64,000 nt of DNA from Ditylenchus dipsaci. Its lineage: Eukaryota > Nematoda > Chromadorea > Rhabditida > Anguinidae. Of this stretch, positions 10,021 through 21,129 are shown one piece after another. The position numbers were made by a program, and so were the translations under genes. The stretch is taken from the NCBI GenBank assembly GCA_004194705.1, contig SADC01000208.1, positions 1 through 64,000 on the forward strand. Reading direction: 5' to 3'. The notes beneath the pieces are model-generated. The model had not been told where the DNA came from. It did not search any database and saw only the letters and a list, made by a program, of their open reading frames with translations. Each line of letters begins with the position of its first letter. Position 1 is the stretch's first letter.

Positions 10021-10629
10021 ATTTAAAATTCTCGGGCGACTGAATCAAAAATGCCCAATATTTTTTGTCCTGTTCTGTCTGGTCTCGGTCTGCTGCGGGA
10101 AAACTACCGTTGTGCTCTTGATGGGACCTTCATCAGCCTCGCCGACCAGAATATGAAATGGGGAGGGCCACATAAAGCTTTTGGTGGGCAATTATCAGTG
10201 GGATCAACGAATGAATTTTTTGAGAGTCATACAGCATCACCTTGTCAAGCTTCAGTTCTGCAGCAGGAAGAAGAGAAGAACCATGAAGACGAGCAAAATT
10301 TCGACTGGGTTGTTGCGTCTTCGACGCAAGTGATGTCTACAAATTTTCTTCACTTTCCCAGTCTGGGGTTTGGTGGCCTACTGGTTAAGGCACTTCCCTG
10401 CGGATCCGAAGGAGTGGGATCAAATATCCCCTCCATTCCCCCTTTTTTCTAATTCACGAGCTGTTGGCCGTGGCCGCTTGCGACAGGGTGGAAAATCTGC
10501 TCCTTCTCAATCCCTACGTCTGTAGATCAACTCCAATGCCTTTGTGCTAATTTTTTATTTATTTTTTTATTTTTTAAATTTTTATTTTAAATTTTTATAA
10601 TTTTTTATTTAGATACTCTATATGCATTT

Positions 10630-10870
10630 TATGGTCAAGAGTAATTCTCGGAACCATGTCTAAGGTAAGTGTGTGCGCGCATCTTTAACTCTCAAGCCCC
10701 TGCGCCCCTTCGGGGGCGCAATGGGCTTGGGGCTGGGAGTTGAGATGCGCACAACCACATAATTTAGACACAAATCACTCGAAAGTGACTCTGGATGCAT
10801 GAAAAAGCATGCCTACCAGAGTTTATTTATGCGGTAGGCCCCAGTATTCAAAAACTATGTTCAACATCTT
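10630..10870. repeat. GC-hairpin repeat, copy 1
   Basis: A block of about 240 bp repeated in direct orientation at 12,025-12,280. Its core is a long hairpin: GTGCGCGCATC pairs with GATGCGCAC, and an inner stem of AAGCCCCTGCGCCCC loops through TTCG. A third partial copy lies at 41,590-41,670. Confidence 0.75.
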
Positions 10871-11279
10871 CTTGCTAGGGGCCCTGTGTGATTAGTGGCC
10901 TCCTTTTATCCCTTCCCTCCCATACAGCCCTTATTCCCTTTCAAATTCATAAGTCGCCAATTTGAATTTTTCAAATTTTGACTTAAAAACCATGATACCT
11001 CTCTGTGGTTCGAATTTTTTTTTCTCAGAATCAAAAAAACCGCGGCTTTCTCATGAAATCGGGGTCGAGAAACACGAATATGAAGTTATCTCCTCCACCT
11101 GGTCAGTCCCCGTGGGGGGGGATTCTGAACTCAAGCCCATTTTGCTAAGAAAAGAAAAATTATGCGCCGATTTGTTATGAACAAAAAATTATGCGTTATT
11201 TTTGTTAATTTTTCTTTTGCTAGGGGTTTATTCTGATAAGGACTATTTCGTTAATGTCTTTATGACTGTTCCAATTTAA

Positions 11280-12858
11280 AGGAGCATGCTTTCCTGTTGA
11301 TAAGTCAATTGTTGAAATTTGAATTCCCGGGGACAAAATCCTACACTATGGTTTTGGCACGAATTGTTTTTTGAATGCAAGCATTTTTTATTTCAATATT
11401 CTTTTTGAATACTTTAATTACGTCAACCCAGCAATTATGGGCAGAGCAAAAAGTATGAGTACTCACTGAACTGTAGCTTTTAGCCGGATCGGATCCCGAG
11501 GTCGAGCATGAGTCAGACCTCTTCGGATGTCATGGACTTCGAGTTTTGGATTTGCTGAGCCTTTGGCTCGGCCTTACAAATTTTTGCGGTCTGATAAGTA
11601 GGTAAGCATTTGGTTTGACTTTAGAATTATTTTTTGGTCTGATTAGTGGGTAAGATCAATTTAAACGGACACAGATTTAGATAGAGATTTTGGTATTAGG
11701 GGCAGAATTTTTTAAAACTCTCGCTTTAGCATTGACAAATCGTTACACTGGCGAAATCACAACTTCTATAAAAAAAACCGAGAAATTCAATAAGACTCGG
11801 TATGAACAGTGGTATTTCGACCCTACTTGGATATACCCCCCCCAAATCAACTTTTTTTAAAAGTGTTTCCAAACACCTTATATCGACCTAAAATGGCCTC
11901 AGAAGTTCAAATAAGACATAATTTTAACTTCTGGTCAATAAAAATCGAGTTTTGGACACTTTCGAAATTTGACTTTTTACCTGTTTTACCATGTTTGGTC
12001 ACTGGAGCTGGGCAAAAATAGTCTCTAAATGCATTTTTGTTCAAGAGTCTTCTCGGAATTATGTCTAAGGTAAGTGAGTGCGCGCATCTCTAACCAACCA
12101 AGCCCCTGCGCCCCCTTCGGGGCGCAGGGGGCTTGGTTGCTTGGGGTTGAGATGCGCACACCCACATACCTTAGACGCAAATCACTCGAAAGGGACTCTG
12201 GATGCATGAATAAGCATGCATACCAGAGTTTATTTATGCGGTAGGCCCCAGTCAACAAAACTATGTTCAACATCTTCCTTTTTGTTAGGAATTGGCACCT
12301 TTTTGGTCCATTTCACCCAAATACAGACCTAAATCCCTTTAAAAATGGTCAAAATGAGTGATTTTGGGTGGTCCAAAACTCAGTTTTTATTGACCAGAAC
12401 TCAAAAATAATGCCTTTTTGAACTCCTGAGGCCATTTTAGGTCGATATAGGTGTTTGGAAACACTTTGAAAAAAGTTGATTTGGGGGGGTATATCCAAGT
12501 AGCGCCGGTATTTCTTATTCTCCGGCATTTGTGTTTTACACAGTGAAACCAAACAAATTGAAGGCCGAGCCAAAGGCTCAGCAAATCCACAACTCGACGT
12601 CCATGACACTCCGAAGAGGTCTGACTCATGCCCAACTCGGGATCCGATCCGGCTAAAAGCTACAGGTTCAGTGAGTACTCATACTTTTTGCTCTGCCCAT
12701 AATTGCTGGGTTTGACGTAATTAAAGTATTCAAAAAGAATATTTGAAATAAAAATGCTTGCATTCAAAAAACAATTCGTGCCAAAACCATAGTGTAGGAT
12801 TTTGTCCCCGGGAATTCAAATTTCAACAATTGACTTATCAACAGGAAAGCATGCTCCT
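11280..12858. mobile_element. TTAA-flanked 1.6-kb palindromic element
   Basis: TTAA occurs at 11,276-11,279 and 12,859-12,862, directly outside ends AGGAGCATGCTTTCCTG and its reverse complement. The two halves are inverted copies for about 700 bp, interrupted in the middle by GC-hairpin repeat copy 2. A TTAA target suggests a piggyBac-type transposase acting in trans. No transposase frame is seen. Confidence 0.75.
12025..12280. repeat. GC-hairpin repeat, copy 2
   Basis: Second copy of the block at 10,630-10,870, with a perfect stem CAAGCCCCTGCGCCCC closing on TTCG. It lies at the centre of the TTAA palindrome. Confidence 0.75.
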
Positions 12859-13359
12859 TTAATCAAATTTCCCGTGTTCTCATTTCGTTTTTTCAATTGT
12901 CAGTACCCCTTTTAAGTCCTTCTTTATTGGATTTATTTTATTTTACACAGGTGGTCTGATCCAGGTGTCATCATTTGCTGAAAAATAGTGCTGCTGTATA
13001 TAAATCGTGTGTGACCATTCCTGTTTGACGGGATTGAAATTGCGACTTCACCCATCTCTACCCGATAACCTGAGGTGTATTCTCCTGCTCCAGGTGGATA
13101 TCCAACTGAAAAAAATTTGATCAAATAAGAAGAAGCTACTTATTCTGACGTAAAATCATCTGAGGAATCAACTTTGACAAGACCGAAATCGTGATTTTAC
13201 CACCCAATAAAAAACAGGAGTGGATAGGTGGATATCCACCTGGATGGCCTAAGAAAAGTAATGTTAGTCAAAAGAATTGGTCCACACCGAATTGATCCAC
13301 ACTTTTCAAATTCGTGCATTTTGAAAAATTTTACGGTAATTAATTTTTTTTTAGTGTGA

Positions 13360-13690
13360 CCACCCAAAACAAGTGGTCGTCCACTTAGAGCGAATTTTTT
13401 TTTTCAGTTTGTCGGTTTCCAACACCTGTTTTCTGGTTTAACTCGGGCATGCTGAAGATGGTTTGATAGTGGTAAAATGCTGTTTTGGATGTATTTTTTA
13501 AGTTTTGGTAAAATCGAGTTTTGTTAAAATCAACTATTTCTCAATACTCAAAAACACATACAAAACGACATTTTATCACTATCAAACCATCTTCGGCATG
13601 CCCGAGTTAGTCCAGAAAACAGGTTTTGGAAACCGAAAAAGAAAAGAAAATTTTGCTCCAAGTGGACGACCATTTGGTTTGGTTGGTTCA
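13360..13690. mobile_element. Palindromic MITE, AAGTGGTCGTCCACTT family, copy 1
   Basis: The ends carry AAGTGGTCGTCCACTT, itself a palindrome. The inner arms contain GGGCATGCTGAAGATGGTTT in inverted orientation. Two more copies lie at about 20,130-20,430 and 20,565-20,895. Confidence 0.75.
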
Positions 13691-14180
13691 GACTAAAAAC
13701 GCAATTATAACAATGTTCCTGGAGTTGAGTTCGTGGTTGAACTCAAAAGTTTACTCAAAAGTTTACTCGTTGAACTCAAAACTTGAGTTCGTGGTGCAGT
13801 GTTGAACACGATTGGGTCAACTTTTTAGATCTCAGGTTCGATCTCGTGTACCTCCATTTTCCTAATACCGTGGGGTCATATTTGTGACAGAAAAGAAGCC
13901 AGAAAGGCCTTTATCAAAATTTTGTTTAGGGTAATTCAGAGTGGTTCGGAGTGGTTGGACTTGTTTGGACTGGTTCGGATTGGTTACAAAAATTTAAGTT
14001 GACGGTAGAGGATGTAATGATATATTCCAATTTGCAACATGCATAACAAAAAATAACCTTATCAAACGAATAGTTAGCGAAATATATTCTTAGCAAAACG
14101 ACCAATTAGCAAATGTTCGCATAAATTTTACGTTCATAACAAATTGACACATAATTTTTTTTTCTTAGCAAATGTACCTA

Positions 14181-14607
14181 CATTCGAACCTCGCTATAGT
14201 GACACCCCCAAAAGTTCGTTCCCGCCTAGGGTCCGACACTTCTTTTAACCTAATTTTCGAAATATTTTATCGATTCTGTTATTAGAGTCTGGTCGCAAAT
14301 ATCGTAAAGATTCCGATTTCGCCGATCATTTTTCGAAAAGAAAACAAATTTTGGGTTTAAAAAGTAAAACCTCGATATAGTGGCACCTGTTTTCAAAAAA
14401 GGGTGCCACTATATCGAGGTTTTACTTTTTAACCCAAAATTTGCCTTCTTTTCAAAAAAACGATCAGCAAAATCGGAATCCTTACGATATTTGCAACCAG
14501 ACTGTCATAACAGAATCGATGAAATATTTCGAAAATTGGGTTAAAAAAGTGTCGAACCCTAGGCGGGAACGAACTTTTGAGGGTGCTACTATAGCGAGGT
14601 TCAACTG
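14181..14607. mobile_element. pogo-like palindromic MITE (TA target)
   Basis: Ends CATTCGAACCTCGCTATAGT and ACTATAGCGAGGTTCAACTG, flanked by TA. Each arm holds the conserved motif AAGTTCGTTCCCGCCTAGGG followed by TCCGACACTT, shared by the elements at 37,868, 40,688, 43,059 and 43,756. A central hairpin repeats the terminal sequence (CCTCGATATAGTGGCACC). Confidence 0.85.
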
Positions 14608-14953
14608 TATTAGTAATTTCGTCTTAAATTTCGGAGTACAGCCCCTGAGAACATATTGCTCAGCGTTGGAATCGAATTACGAATTTGGAATCGAATGGTA
14701 TATAACATGTGCGGTAGAAAAAAAGTCGAAAAATAGCGGTGCAGATTGTGTCTTTAAACAGCCTCAAGATAGTAAGCAAACCACCTTTATTTTTCCTAAA
14801 CACGTATTCACCCCTAGAATTAAAAATCGGGGACTGAGCTGAAAGTAATTAGAAATAGTCGTACCCTATCCACAATCGTGTCCTGAACATGATTTGGTGA
14901 TTCTAAAATAGCGAATTAACTTTACAGGAACCCCACTTCTGACCAGATGGTAG

Positions 14954-15677
14954 TAAACGGCGTGTCAAACATTTCGAAAGGGGAAATCGACGTTGGCCTT
15001 CTGTCATTAAGCATTTTGAATATAACCCTCTTTTCCTGCTGTCTTTTTAAACGACACATTAAAAAGTTCGTTCCCGCCTAGGGGCAGACACTTTTTTTAT
15101 TCCAGATTTAAAATTTTTCTTTGGTCTTTGGTCGGATGTTTTTGATCAATCTAGTCTAAAAAATTGCAAAGATTCTGGTTTTATGATTTATTTTTCAAAA
15201 TTACGCTATATTAGCGGAGATATAGGGTCCATTTGATTACTAAAACATGTCAATTTTCATAAAAAACCTATCTTTCTCCTTCAGTACATATTTTTTTAAA
15301 ACAAAAGATACCATCAGAAAGCTGGATTAAAATGCTCCATTTCTGTAAGACAGATTTTTTCCATGGAATTTCACAAAAATATAGTCAAAAGAAGTTGGCG
15401 AGCTGACTCTCCAAACCGCAATTAAAACTTCTTTTTGTTCAAACTCTTTAAATTTCTGATGAAATTGGGTAAATTATTTACCAATCGATAGAGTGATTCT
15501 TGGGCAATCCAGTGACTCAAACATAGCTCATATAGGACACACATGAGCATGGCTTACAAACAAGAATACAAAGTTGAGAAAATATGTGAAATAACCAAAA
15601 ATTTGATTGTGTTCGAATTTTTTGTCTTGAAAAGAACAATGTCGATTTCTCCTTTTGACCTGTTTGACAAGCAGTGA
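14954..15677. mobile_element. Degenerate CAC-terminal element, copy C
   Basis: Starts AACGGCGTGTCAAAC and ends GACCTGTTTGACAAGCAGTG. The interior shares GGCGAGCTGACTCT and ATCGATAGAG words with copies A and B, and the copy is much more diverged. It also contains a fragment of the GTTCGTTCCCGCCTAGG motif near 15,067. Confidence 0.6.
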
Positions 15678-15713
15678 CAAGTGATGTCAAAAAATTCTGA
15701 AAATCGTACTTAA

Positions 15714-15945
15714 AGGGCCTGACCTCTTCCTACTCGGTGGTCCCCCGCCAATTCAAAAATTTTCCCTTGATCATTGGACTTCTGTACGGATTTTTCCGCC
15801 ACGTTTCTAACAAAACTAGGCCTGAAATCAAATTTTAGGCTTAGTTTTGTTAGAAACCTAGCGGAAAAATCCGTACAGAAGTCTAATGATCAAGGGAAAA
15901 TTTTTGAATTGGCGGGGACCACCGATTAGGAAGAGGTCAGGCCCT
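15714..15945. mobile_element. TTAA-flanked near-perfect palindrome, 232 bp
   Basis: TTAA flanks both ends (15,710-15,713 and 15,946-15,949). The ends are AGGGCCTGACCTCTTCC and its reverse complement, and the arms match for over 100 bp. A diverged copy lies at 29,935-30,164. The flanking repeat occurs without this insertion near 31,140-31,290, giving an empty site. Confidence 0.85.
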
Positions 15946-16059
15946 TTAAGTTGTTAAAAAAATCTAGCATGATTTCAAAACAATTCAATTAACGCTCAAA
16001 TCGACAATTCTCATTTCAAATTTGTACCGAGACGAAAAAAAATCTGAAGAATCTCACCC

Positions 16060-16880
16060 TTTTTGCTCTACACCAAGAAACAAGTCTCGATAGACGTGAG
16101 GTGTAATTTCGGGCAGTCACCATGTGCATAAATTACTTTATTCCGTCTACTTGCTGTCCTGATTAACAATCGTATTGTTGAGATTGTGTTTTGATCGTCT
16201 CATTATCTGCAAACAACTCCTACGCAAAATGTAGCTAGTAAGATGCGCTTCCAGCTAGCTATTAACTTGTTTGAAAATCGTCTAGAGAAACCGGGACACG
16301 TTGGCGAAAGAAAACACAAGAGGGCTATAATTAGAGGAAATATGATCACATGCAAAACCGCAAAGAGCAAAAATCATTTACGGAACGTTGTTCACAAGAC
16401 TCATCCACTCAATACCTAAAAATGACCTTTTCTATAAAATAATAGTCTCTTCTTTCTGCTCCACACCCAAATAAATTAGCAGCAGAAGACACACCTTAGT
16501 GTTTGTAGCAAAATAATGAAAGGGCAGCAAAAGTGCCCTGGATCAATGGGCTAGCCAACCAAAAAAAAAGAGCAAAATAAAGTCCTTTCCTTTATTTGGA
16601 GTGCTGGTCACTCCCTTTTTGAAGATGAAAACAAATGTAGATGCCAAATTCCTAAAAATTCCTTACATTATAGAGGACTTGTATGTGGCACATATAATTC
16701 TACTTGAACAATGGGAAAAGGTGCTCATCAACTGGGGGAGGGCTCACTTGGTGTGGTTGAGGACAACGGATTTGGTATGCCCTTGTTGGAGTAAAACAAC
16801 AAATGTAGCCATCAATCAAACACTTTTTGTAATTTTGACTTGGCTGTGAAAGTTGGGGAATGGGTATTCTTTCTAATGCA
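16060..16880. other. Unassigned intergenic stretch
   Basis: No exon chain, inverted repeat or tandem array was recognised. There are A-runs near 16,560, and the open frames at 16,601-16,972 on both strands mirror one another, as expected by chance. Confidence 0.4.
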
Positions 16881-16890
16881 GGACCATAAT

Positions 16891-17296
16891 GGCTGTAAGT
16901 GAATTGCAGCGGTAAAACTGTGAATTTCAACGGTAAATTAATTTTTTTCAACGGTATTTTCAAATTTGCCATAAAACAATGAAATTCAACGGTAAATTTG
17001 TGAAATTCAGCAGTAAATTTATCGTAAAGTCAACTTCACAGTCCGTTGCCTCATAGAAATGACCCCAAGGTTAAATAGTTGGCGCAAAGCATAAATTTTG
17101 CTTCAGATGAAATCCTTATATTTGATACACAAATAAGACAACGGACTGTGAAGTTGACTTTACGATAAATTTACCGCTGAATTTTACAAATTTACCGTTG
17201 AATTTCATTGTTTTATGGCAAATTTGGAAATACCGTTGAAAAAAATTAATTTACCGTTGAAATTCACAGTTTTACCGCTGCAATTCAATTTGAGCC
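16891..17296. mobile_element. MITE with 9-bp target duplication
   Basis: GACCATAAT occurs at 16,882-16,890 and 17,297-17,305. The ends begin GGCTGTAAGTGAATTGC and, reverse-complemented, GGCTCAAATTGAATTGC. The arms are made of repeated TTCAACGGTAAATT units in inverted orientation. A 9-bp duplication fits Mutator-like elements. Confidence 0.82.
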
Positions 17297-17455
17297 GACC
17301 ATAATTAACAGTTAATCACAACAACAATGATGAGCGGTGTCTAACAAAATCAAAACTGCTGTGAAAATTTTTAATTTTAATAAAAAAACACACTTGGATC
17401 ACCAAAAATATGATTGTTCAAATATGCTTTTAGATACCAGTGGCCAAAATGACGT

Positions 17456-17708
17456 TACGTTGAGTCTGGACGTAAGAGTGCTTTCTCAAGTTTGTTCCTG
17501 TCTGGGGTACGACACCTTTTTACTTTGACTTTTGAGCCTTTTTGAGCATGATTTTTACAGGCAAAAATGTTGTCTTTTATACAAAAGATCGGCGAAATTG
17601 CAATGCTTGTGATTTTTTGGAATAGTCTGACCGAAAACACTAGCAAGTGGCTTTGAAAAACTGGCCCTGACAAACTTGAAGGGATGTCGTTACATTTAGA
17701 CTCAACTG
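17456..17708. mobile_element. pogo-like MITE, diverged
   Basis: The right end reads TTTAGACTCAACTG followed by TA, and the left end reads GTTGAGTCTGGACGTAA. The interior has a weak TTTGTTCCTGTCTGGGGT match to the shared pogo-MITE motif and a TACGACACC word. Confidence 0.55.
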
Positions 17709-17719
17709 TATTAGAAAAT

Positions 17720-18690
17720 TTGGAATTGGAAAATTGAAAAAATGGGAAGCGTAAAACTCCATAATCTATTATGTATACGTTTTGAGATTTTTTAGGCATT
17801 GCCCTAAACGCATTCTTTTCTCTGCAAATAAGTCATATTTCACTCATGATCTCATGTATAAATAAGGGCAAAAACAGCCAACAGGAATAGACAAAGATCT
17901 ATCATAGCAACTATGATTTAGCACGGTCCTATAGATTGCCCAAAACAGTGCCATTTGCAGGCTTAACCCTTTTGTTGGAGAACTGGGCGTTCACCCTTTT
18001 ATGACTAGTCCTTCTGCTGCTCCTGCTAACTGTGCAGTCCATCTATAGTAGGGATGCAAAAGGACCATACTGAAAAACCATCCGGCTCATACCCTATCAA
18101 AGAGGTGTTGCCGATGTTGCCACTTTCGCCGGGGCTTTGGAGCAGCCGCCCTTTTGTGTGCTTCAACTAGTTGTTGAAGTGTAAATCTTTTACATGTGTT
18201 TTGTTCTGCTTCCCTTGTTAATTAAAAAAGGAAGGATTTATGGACATTTGATGGTGATAACTTCAAAGGAAGAAGACCAACGCTTTCAAGGACATCAAAA
18301 CCTTGAAATAAAAATATTATTTTGTTTAGAAGAATTTAATGGAAGAAAAAATAACATTCAGATTTAAAAATCTTTTCAAATTTACAAAACTACACCTGTG
18401 TCATTATTGCAAAGTTTAGTCTTAACGAACACAACAATTAAAAAAAAATAGGGGGGGGGGGCATTTAGGTTTGAAAATTCGGCTTTTGTATTTTTGGCCA
18501 AAAGGTTCGATCCCACCTGGCAACACTCTAGTTATTTTTGCTTGTTTGACCAGTTCATAGGGTTATTCTATTTTAACCCTATTTATATTTGTAATGGTCA
18601 CTAGGAAAACACTAAGAAACGAATAAAATTCATCTTAAATAGGATAAAAAACGTAAAAAAAAGACTGAAGAATCGACCCGGCGAAAAGTT
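17720..18690. other. Intergenic stretch with SINE tail fragment
   Basis: Nothing coding was recognised. Near 18,500-18,550 a B-box-like GGTTCGATCCCACCTGG followed by CAACACTCTAG matches the 3' half of the tRNA-like repeat at 30,340-30,430. A G-run lies near 18,452. Confidence 0.4.
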
Positions 18691-18699
18691 AGAAAAATG

Positions 18700-18960
18700 T
18701 TCAGAGTCCGACTGACATTCGACTCGCTACAAATTGTGACTCGCTACAGTTTTTTCAAATTGGCGCCTTTCGGTGCTCAGTTTGGGACACACGTTTGAGT
18801 CCGTCCTAACGTGCGCTGGACTACCCTTGCCTAAGCCTAAGGCCTAAGTTAAGAAAAAGTTAAAAGAACATGCAAAAAACAGTCGAAAAATGAAATTAAA
18901 AAAATTCAAACTGTAGCGAGTCACAATTTGTAGCAAGTCGCAATTTTACCGCAGAGTCCG
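18700..18960. mobile_element. Inverted-repeat element, ACTCGCTACAAATTGTGA arms
   Basis: The left arm has GACTCGCTACAAATTGTGAC at about 18,720. The right arm has its reverse complement at about 18,910-18,940, and both are bounded by AGAGTCCG words. A fragment of the AGGCCAGCGTATGTTAGGA family lies between them. Confidence 0.6.
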
Positions 18961-19889
18961 TATGCAGCGGTGGATAAGGAGATCGGAACTTTTATTTTCA
19001 AAATTATTCTACTTTTTGGATGGTCACCAAGTACAATTGTTACCATTTTCGAATCCCACCATATTGTCGATGTACCCAAAACCAGTGTCTATTTCGGGGA
19101 CTTTTCTCGAAAATTTCCGGATTAACATTAAAATCAGCAGGCAAACCACCGGCAAAAGCTGCAACTCTTAAATGGTTTAATTTCTGTTCATTTCACTCTG
19201 TTCAATACATGTATCAGTCAATTTGCGAAGCGTTTATTTTCCAAAATTTTATCCTATAATATGATGTCAAGCCTAATAAATTATCATGCTCATGTTTCTT
19301 GGTTCATCGAGCTTTTCAAAAATCGGGACGTATCAAATGAATGAGGGTATATACCCTTGACTTTTCCTAGGTCTGATAATTCCCACTTTTATAGATCCGT
19401 TAAGCAAATATTTTCCGTGGATAATAGCTTACTCTTCCTGCTAGCATGCATAGGTAAAAGAATACAGCTTGCTAATAATGCAGCTTTCAGGACTGCTACA
19501 TCGAGAAAATGTAGTGGTCAGAGAAAGTCATCTCTAGACAAAAAAATAAAAAATGTGTGGTTTTGGGGGTATGTAGCCCCGAAAATGGTCCATTTTTTAA
19601 TTGACGAGTATTTTGAAATCTGATCATCGAATGAAGCTTACCATAAGATTTTACTACTTGGCCAACTCGAGGGTAAAATGGGTAAACCGTGTTTTGGACG
19701 AAATCTTGAAAATTTTCAACAAAGGTTTATAGATTCTTGTTGCCTAAAGTTGTTTTCAAAGACGTAGAATCTCATGCTTAGCTTTATTTGACTATCACCT
19801 TTCAAATTACTTGTCATATAGAAAACGGACCATTTTTCGAGGTTGACACTACTAAAATTTCATATTTTTCATTTTCTGTCTAACACTAC

Positions 19890-20060
19890 GTGCACGCAGA
19901 GCAAGTCAAAGTCAAAGTCAAGGTCAAAGGCAAAGTCAAGGTCAAAGTTACTAGGTGTGTACGCACAGAAAGTCAAAGTAACAGTCAAAGTCAAAGGCAA
20001 AGTCAGGGTGAAAGTCAAAGTCATGGGTGTGTACGCGCAGGAAGTCAGAGTCAAGGTCAT
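19890..20060. repeat. AGTCAA hexamer array 1
   Basis: Repeated AAGTCA/AGGTCA hexamers are interrupted by GTGTACGCACAG and GTGTACGCGCAG spacers. Array 2 at 21,130-21,355 has the same hexamer in both orientations with the same GCGTACAC spacers. All three plus frames and the minus frames stay open only because the unit is a hexamer. Confidence 0.85.
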
Positions 20061-20129
20061 CAATCAAAAACAATATACTCATCCACAGAATTCTAACGGA
20101 AAATTTATTAGACAATTGATCTTTTGAAT

Positions 20130-20430
20130 TTTTTTTACTTTTTCGGGGTCCAAAACATATTTTTGGACTAAATCGGGTATGCTGAAGATGGTTTGATAAT
20201 GCGAAAATGCCGTTTTGTAAATACTTTTTAAGTTTTGGGAAATAATTGATTTTACCTAAATCAATTATTCCCCAATACTCAAAAAATATCCGAGAAAACG
20301 GCATTTAACCCCTATCAAACCATCTTTAGCATGCCCATGTTAGTCTCGAAAATAGGTTTTGAATCCTGAAAAACGTAAATTTTTTTTTGATCCAAGTGGA
20401 CGACCACTTGGTTTAGTTGGTGCATGGATT
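20130..20430. mobile_element. Palindromic MITE, AAGTGGTCGTCCACTT family, copy 2
   Basis: Carries inverted GCATGCTGAAGATGGTTTGA and TCAAACCATCTTTAGCATGC arms. The right end retains AAGTGGACGACCACTTGG. Confidence 0.7.
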
Positions 20431-20564
20431 ATCCAGTAGAACTGAAGTTGGATCATAGAAAAACATTTAAAATGATCGTAGTTCTTCACACGACAAAAAT
20501 ATTACTGACCTGGTACCACTACACTACCTGAGTTCCACAACCTGGGCACGACTACCTGGGTACA

Positions 20565-20895
20565 ACAAAACCAAGTGGTCGTCCACTTGGATCAAAAAAC
20601 AATTCACGTTTTTCAGGATTTAAAACCTATTTTCTGGACTGATTCGGGCATGCTGAAGATGGTTTGATAGGGGTAAAATGAAGTTTTCTCGGATATTTTT
20701 TGAGTATTGAGCAATAATTGATTTTGGTGAAATCAATTATTGCCCAAAACTCGAAAAATACTCGAGAAAACGGCATTTTACTATTATCGAACCATCTTTA
20801 GCATGCCCGAGTTAGTCCAGAAAATAGGTTTTGAATCCTGAAAAACGTAAAAATTTTTTTGCACCAAGTGGACGACCACTTGGTTTGGTTGCTTC
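20565..20895. mobile_element. Palindromic MITE, AAGTGGTCGTCCACTT family, copy 3
   Basis: Ends CAAGTGGTCGTCCACTTGG and CCAAGTGGACGACCACTTGG, with the same inverted internal arms as copies 1 and 2. Confidence 0.75.
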
Positions 20896-21129
20896 AGACT
20901 GAAAAATTTAAAAAGGTCCGCAAATTTACCGAAGGGTGGATTTACCACGAGTGAATTTACCGGAGGGTGACCTCCACCTGACCAGGCGGTACATATCCAA
21001 GCTTTCGGAGACCGGAAGGGTTACCACTTTAAAGTGGGTTAGTTGCTCAGGTTATTTTCTGAAAACATTGTATATAGCAGCACAAGCACCACTGATCAGT
21101 CATCAAGAAGATCAAAAATAAGACACAAA

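Larger units (their letters stand above)
7258..14644. mobile_element. Composite 7.4-kb transposon with 8-bp duplication
   Basis: The 8-mer CTGAGAAC occurs immediately outside both ends (7250-7257 and 14645-14652). The left end reads GGCTGTACCCAAAATTTAAG, after removing the element inserted at 7262-8124. The right end, reverse-complemented, reads GGGCTGTACTCCGAAATTTA, and both continue AGACGAAATT. Subterminal TTAGCAAAT words recur at both ends. The 8-bp duplication fits hAT or Mutator-like elements. It has been filled by at least five later insertions (7262-8124, 8431-9581, 11280-12858, 13360-13690, 14181-14607). No intact transposase remains. Confidence 0.65.

Noticed and set aside
10051..10452. 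133-codon plus-strand frame
   Set aside because: It lies in transposon DNA between inverted-repeat arms, and its second half crosses a tRNA-like repeat (GGTGGCCTACTGGTTAAGGC). No family match was seen.
10640..10760. Spliced-leader RNA gene suggested by ATGTCTAAG/GTAAGT before a hairpin
   Set aside because: No Sm site was seen after the stem, the block is part of a repeat, and copies differ in the leader-like part.
19843..20127. Open frames in several phases over the AGTCAA array
   Set aside because: A hexamer array without stop codons is open in all phases, and no start, splice or composition signal supports a gene.
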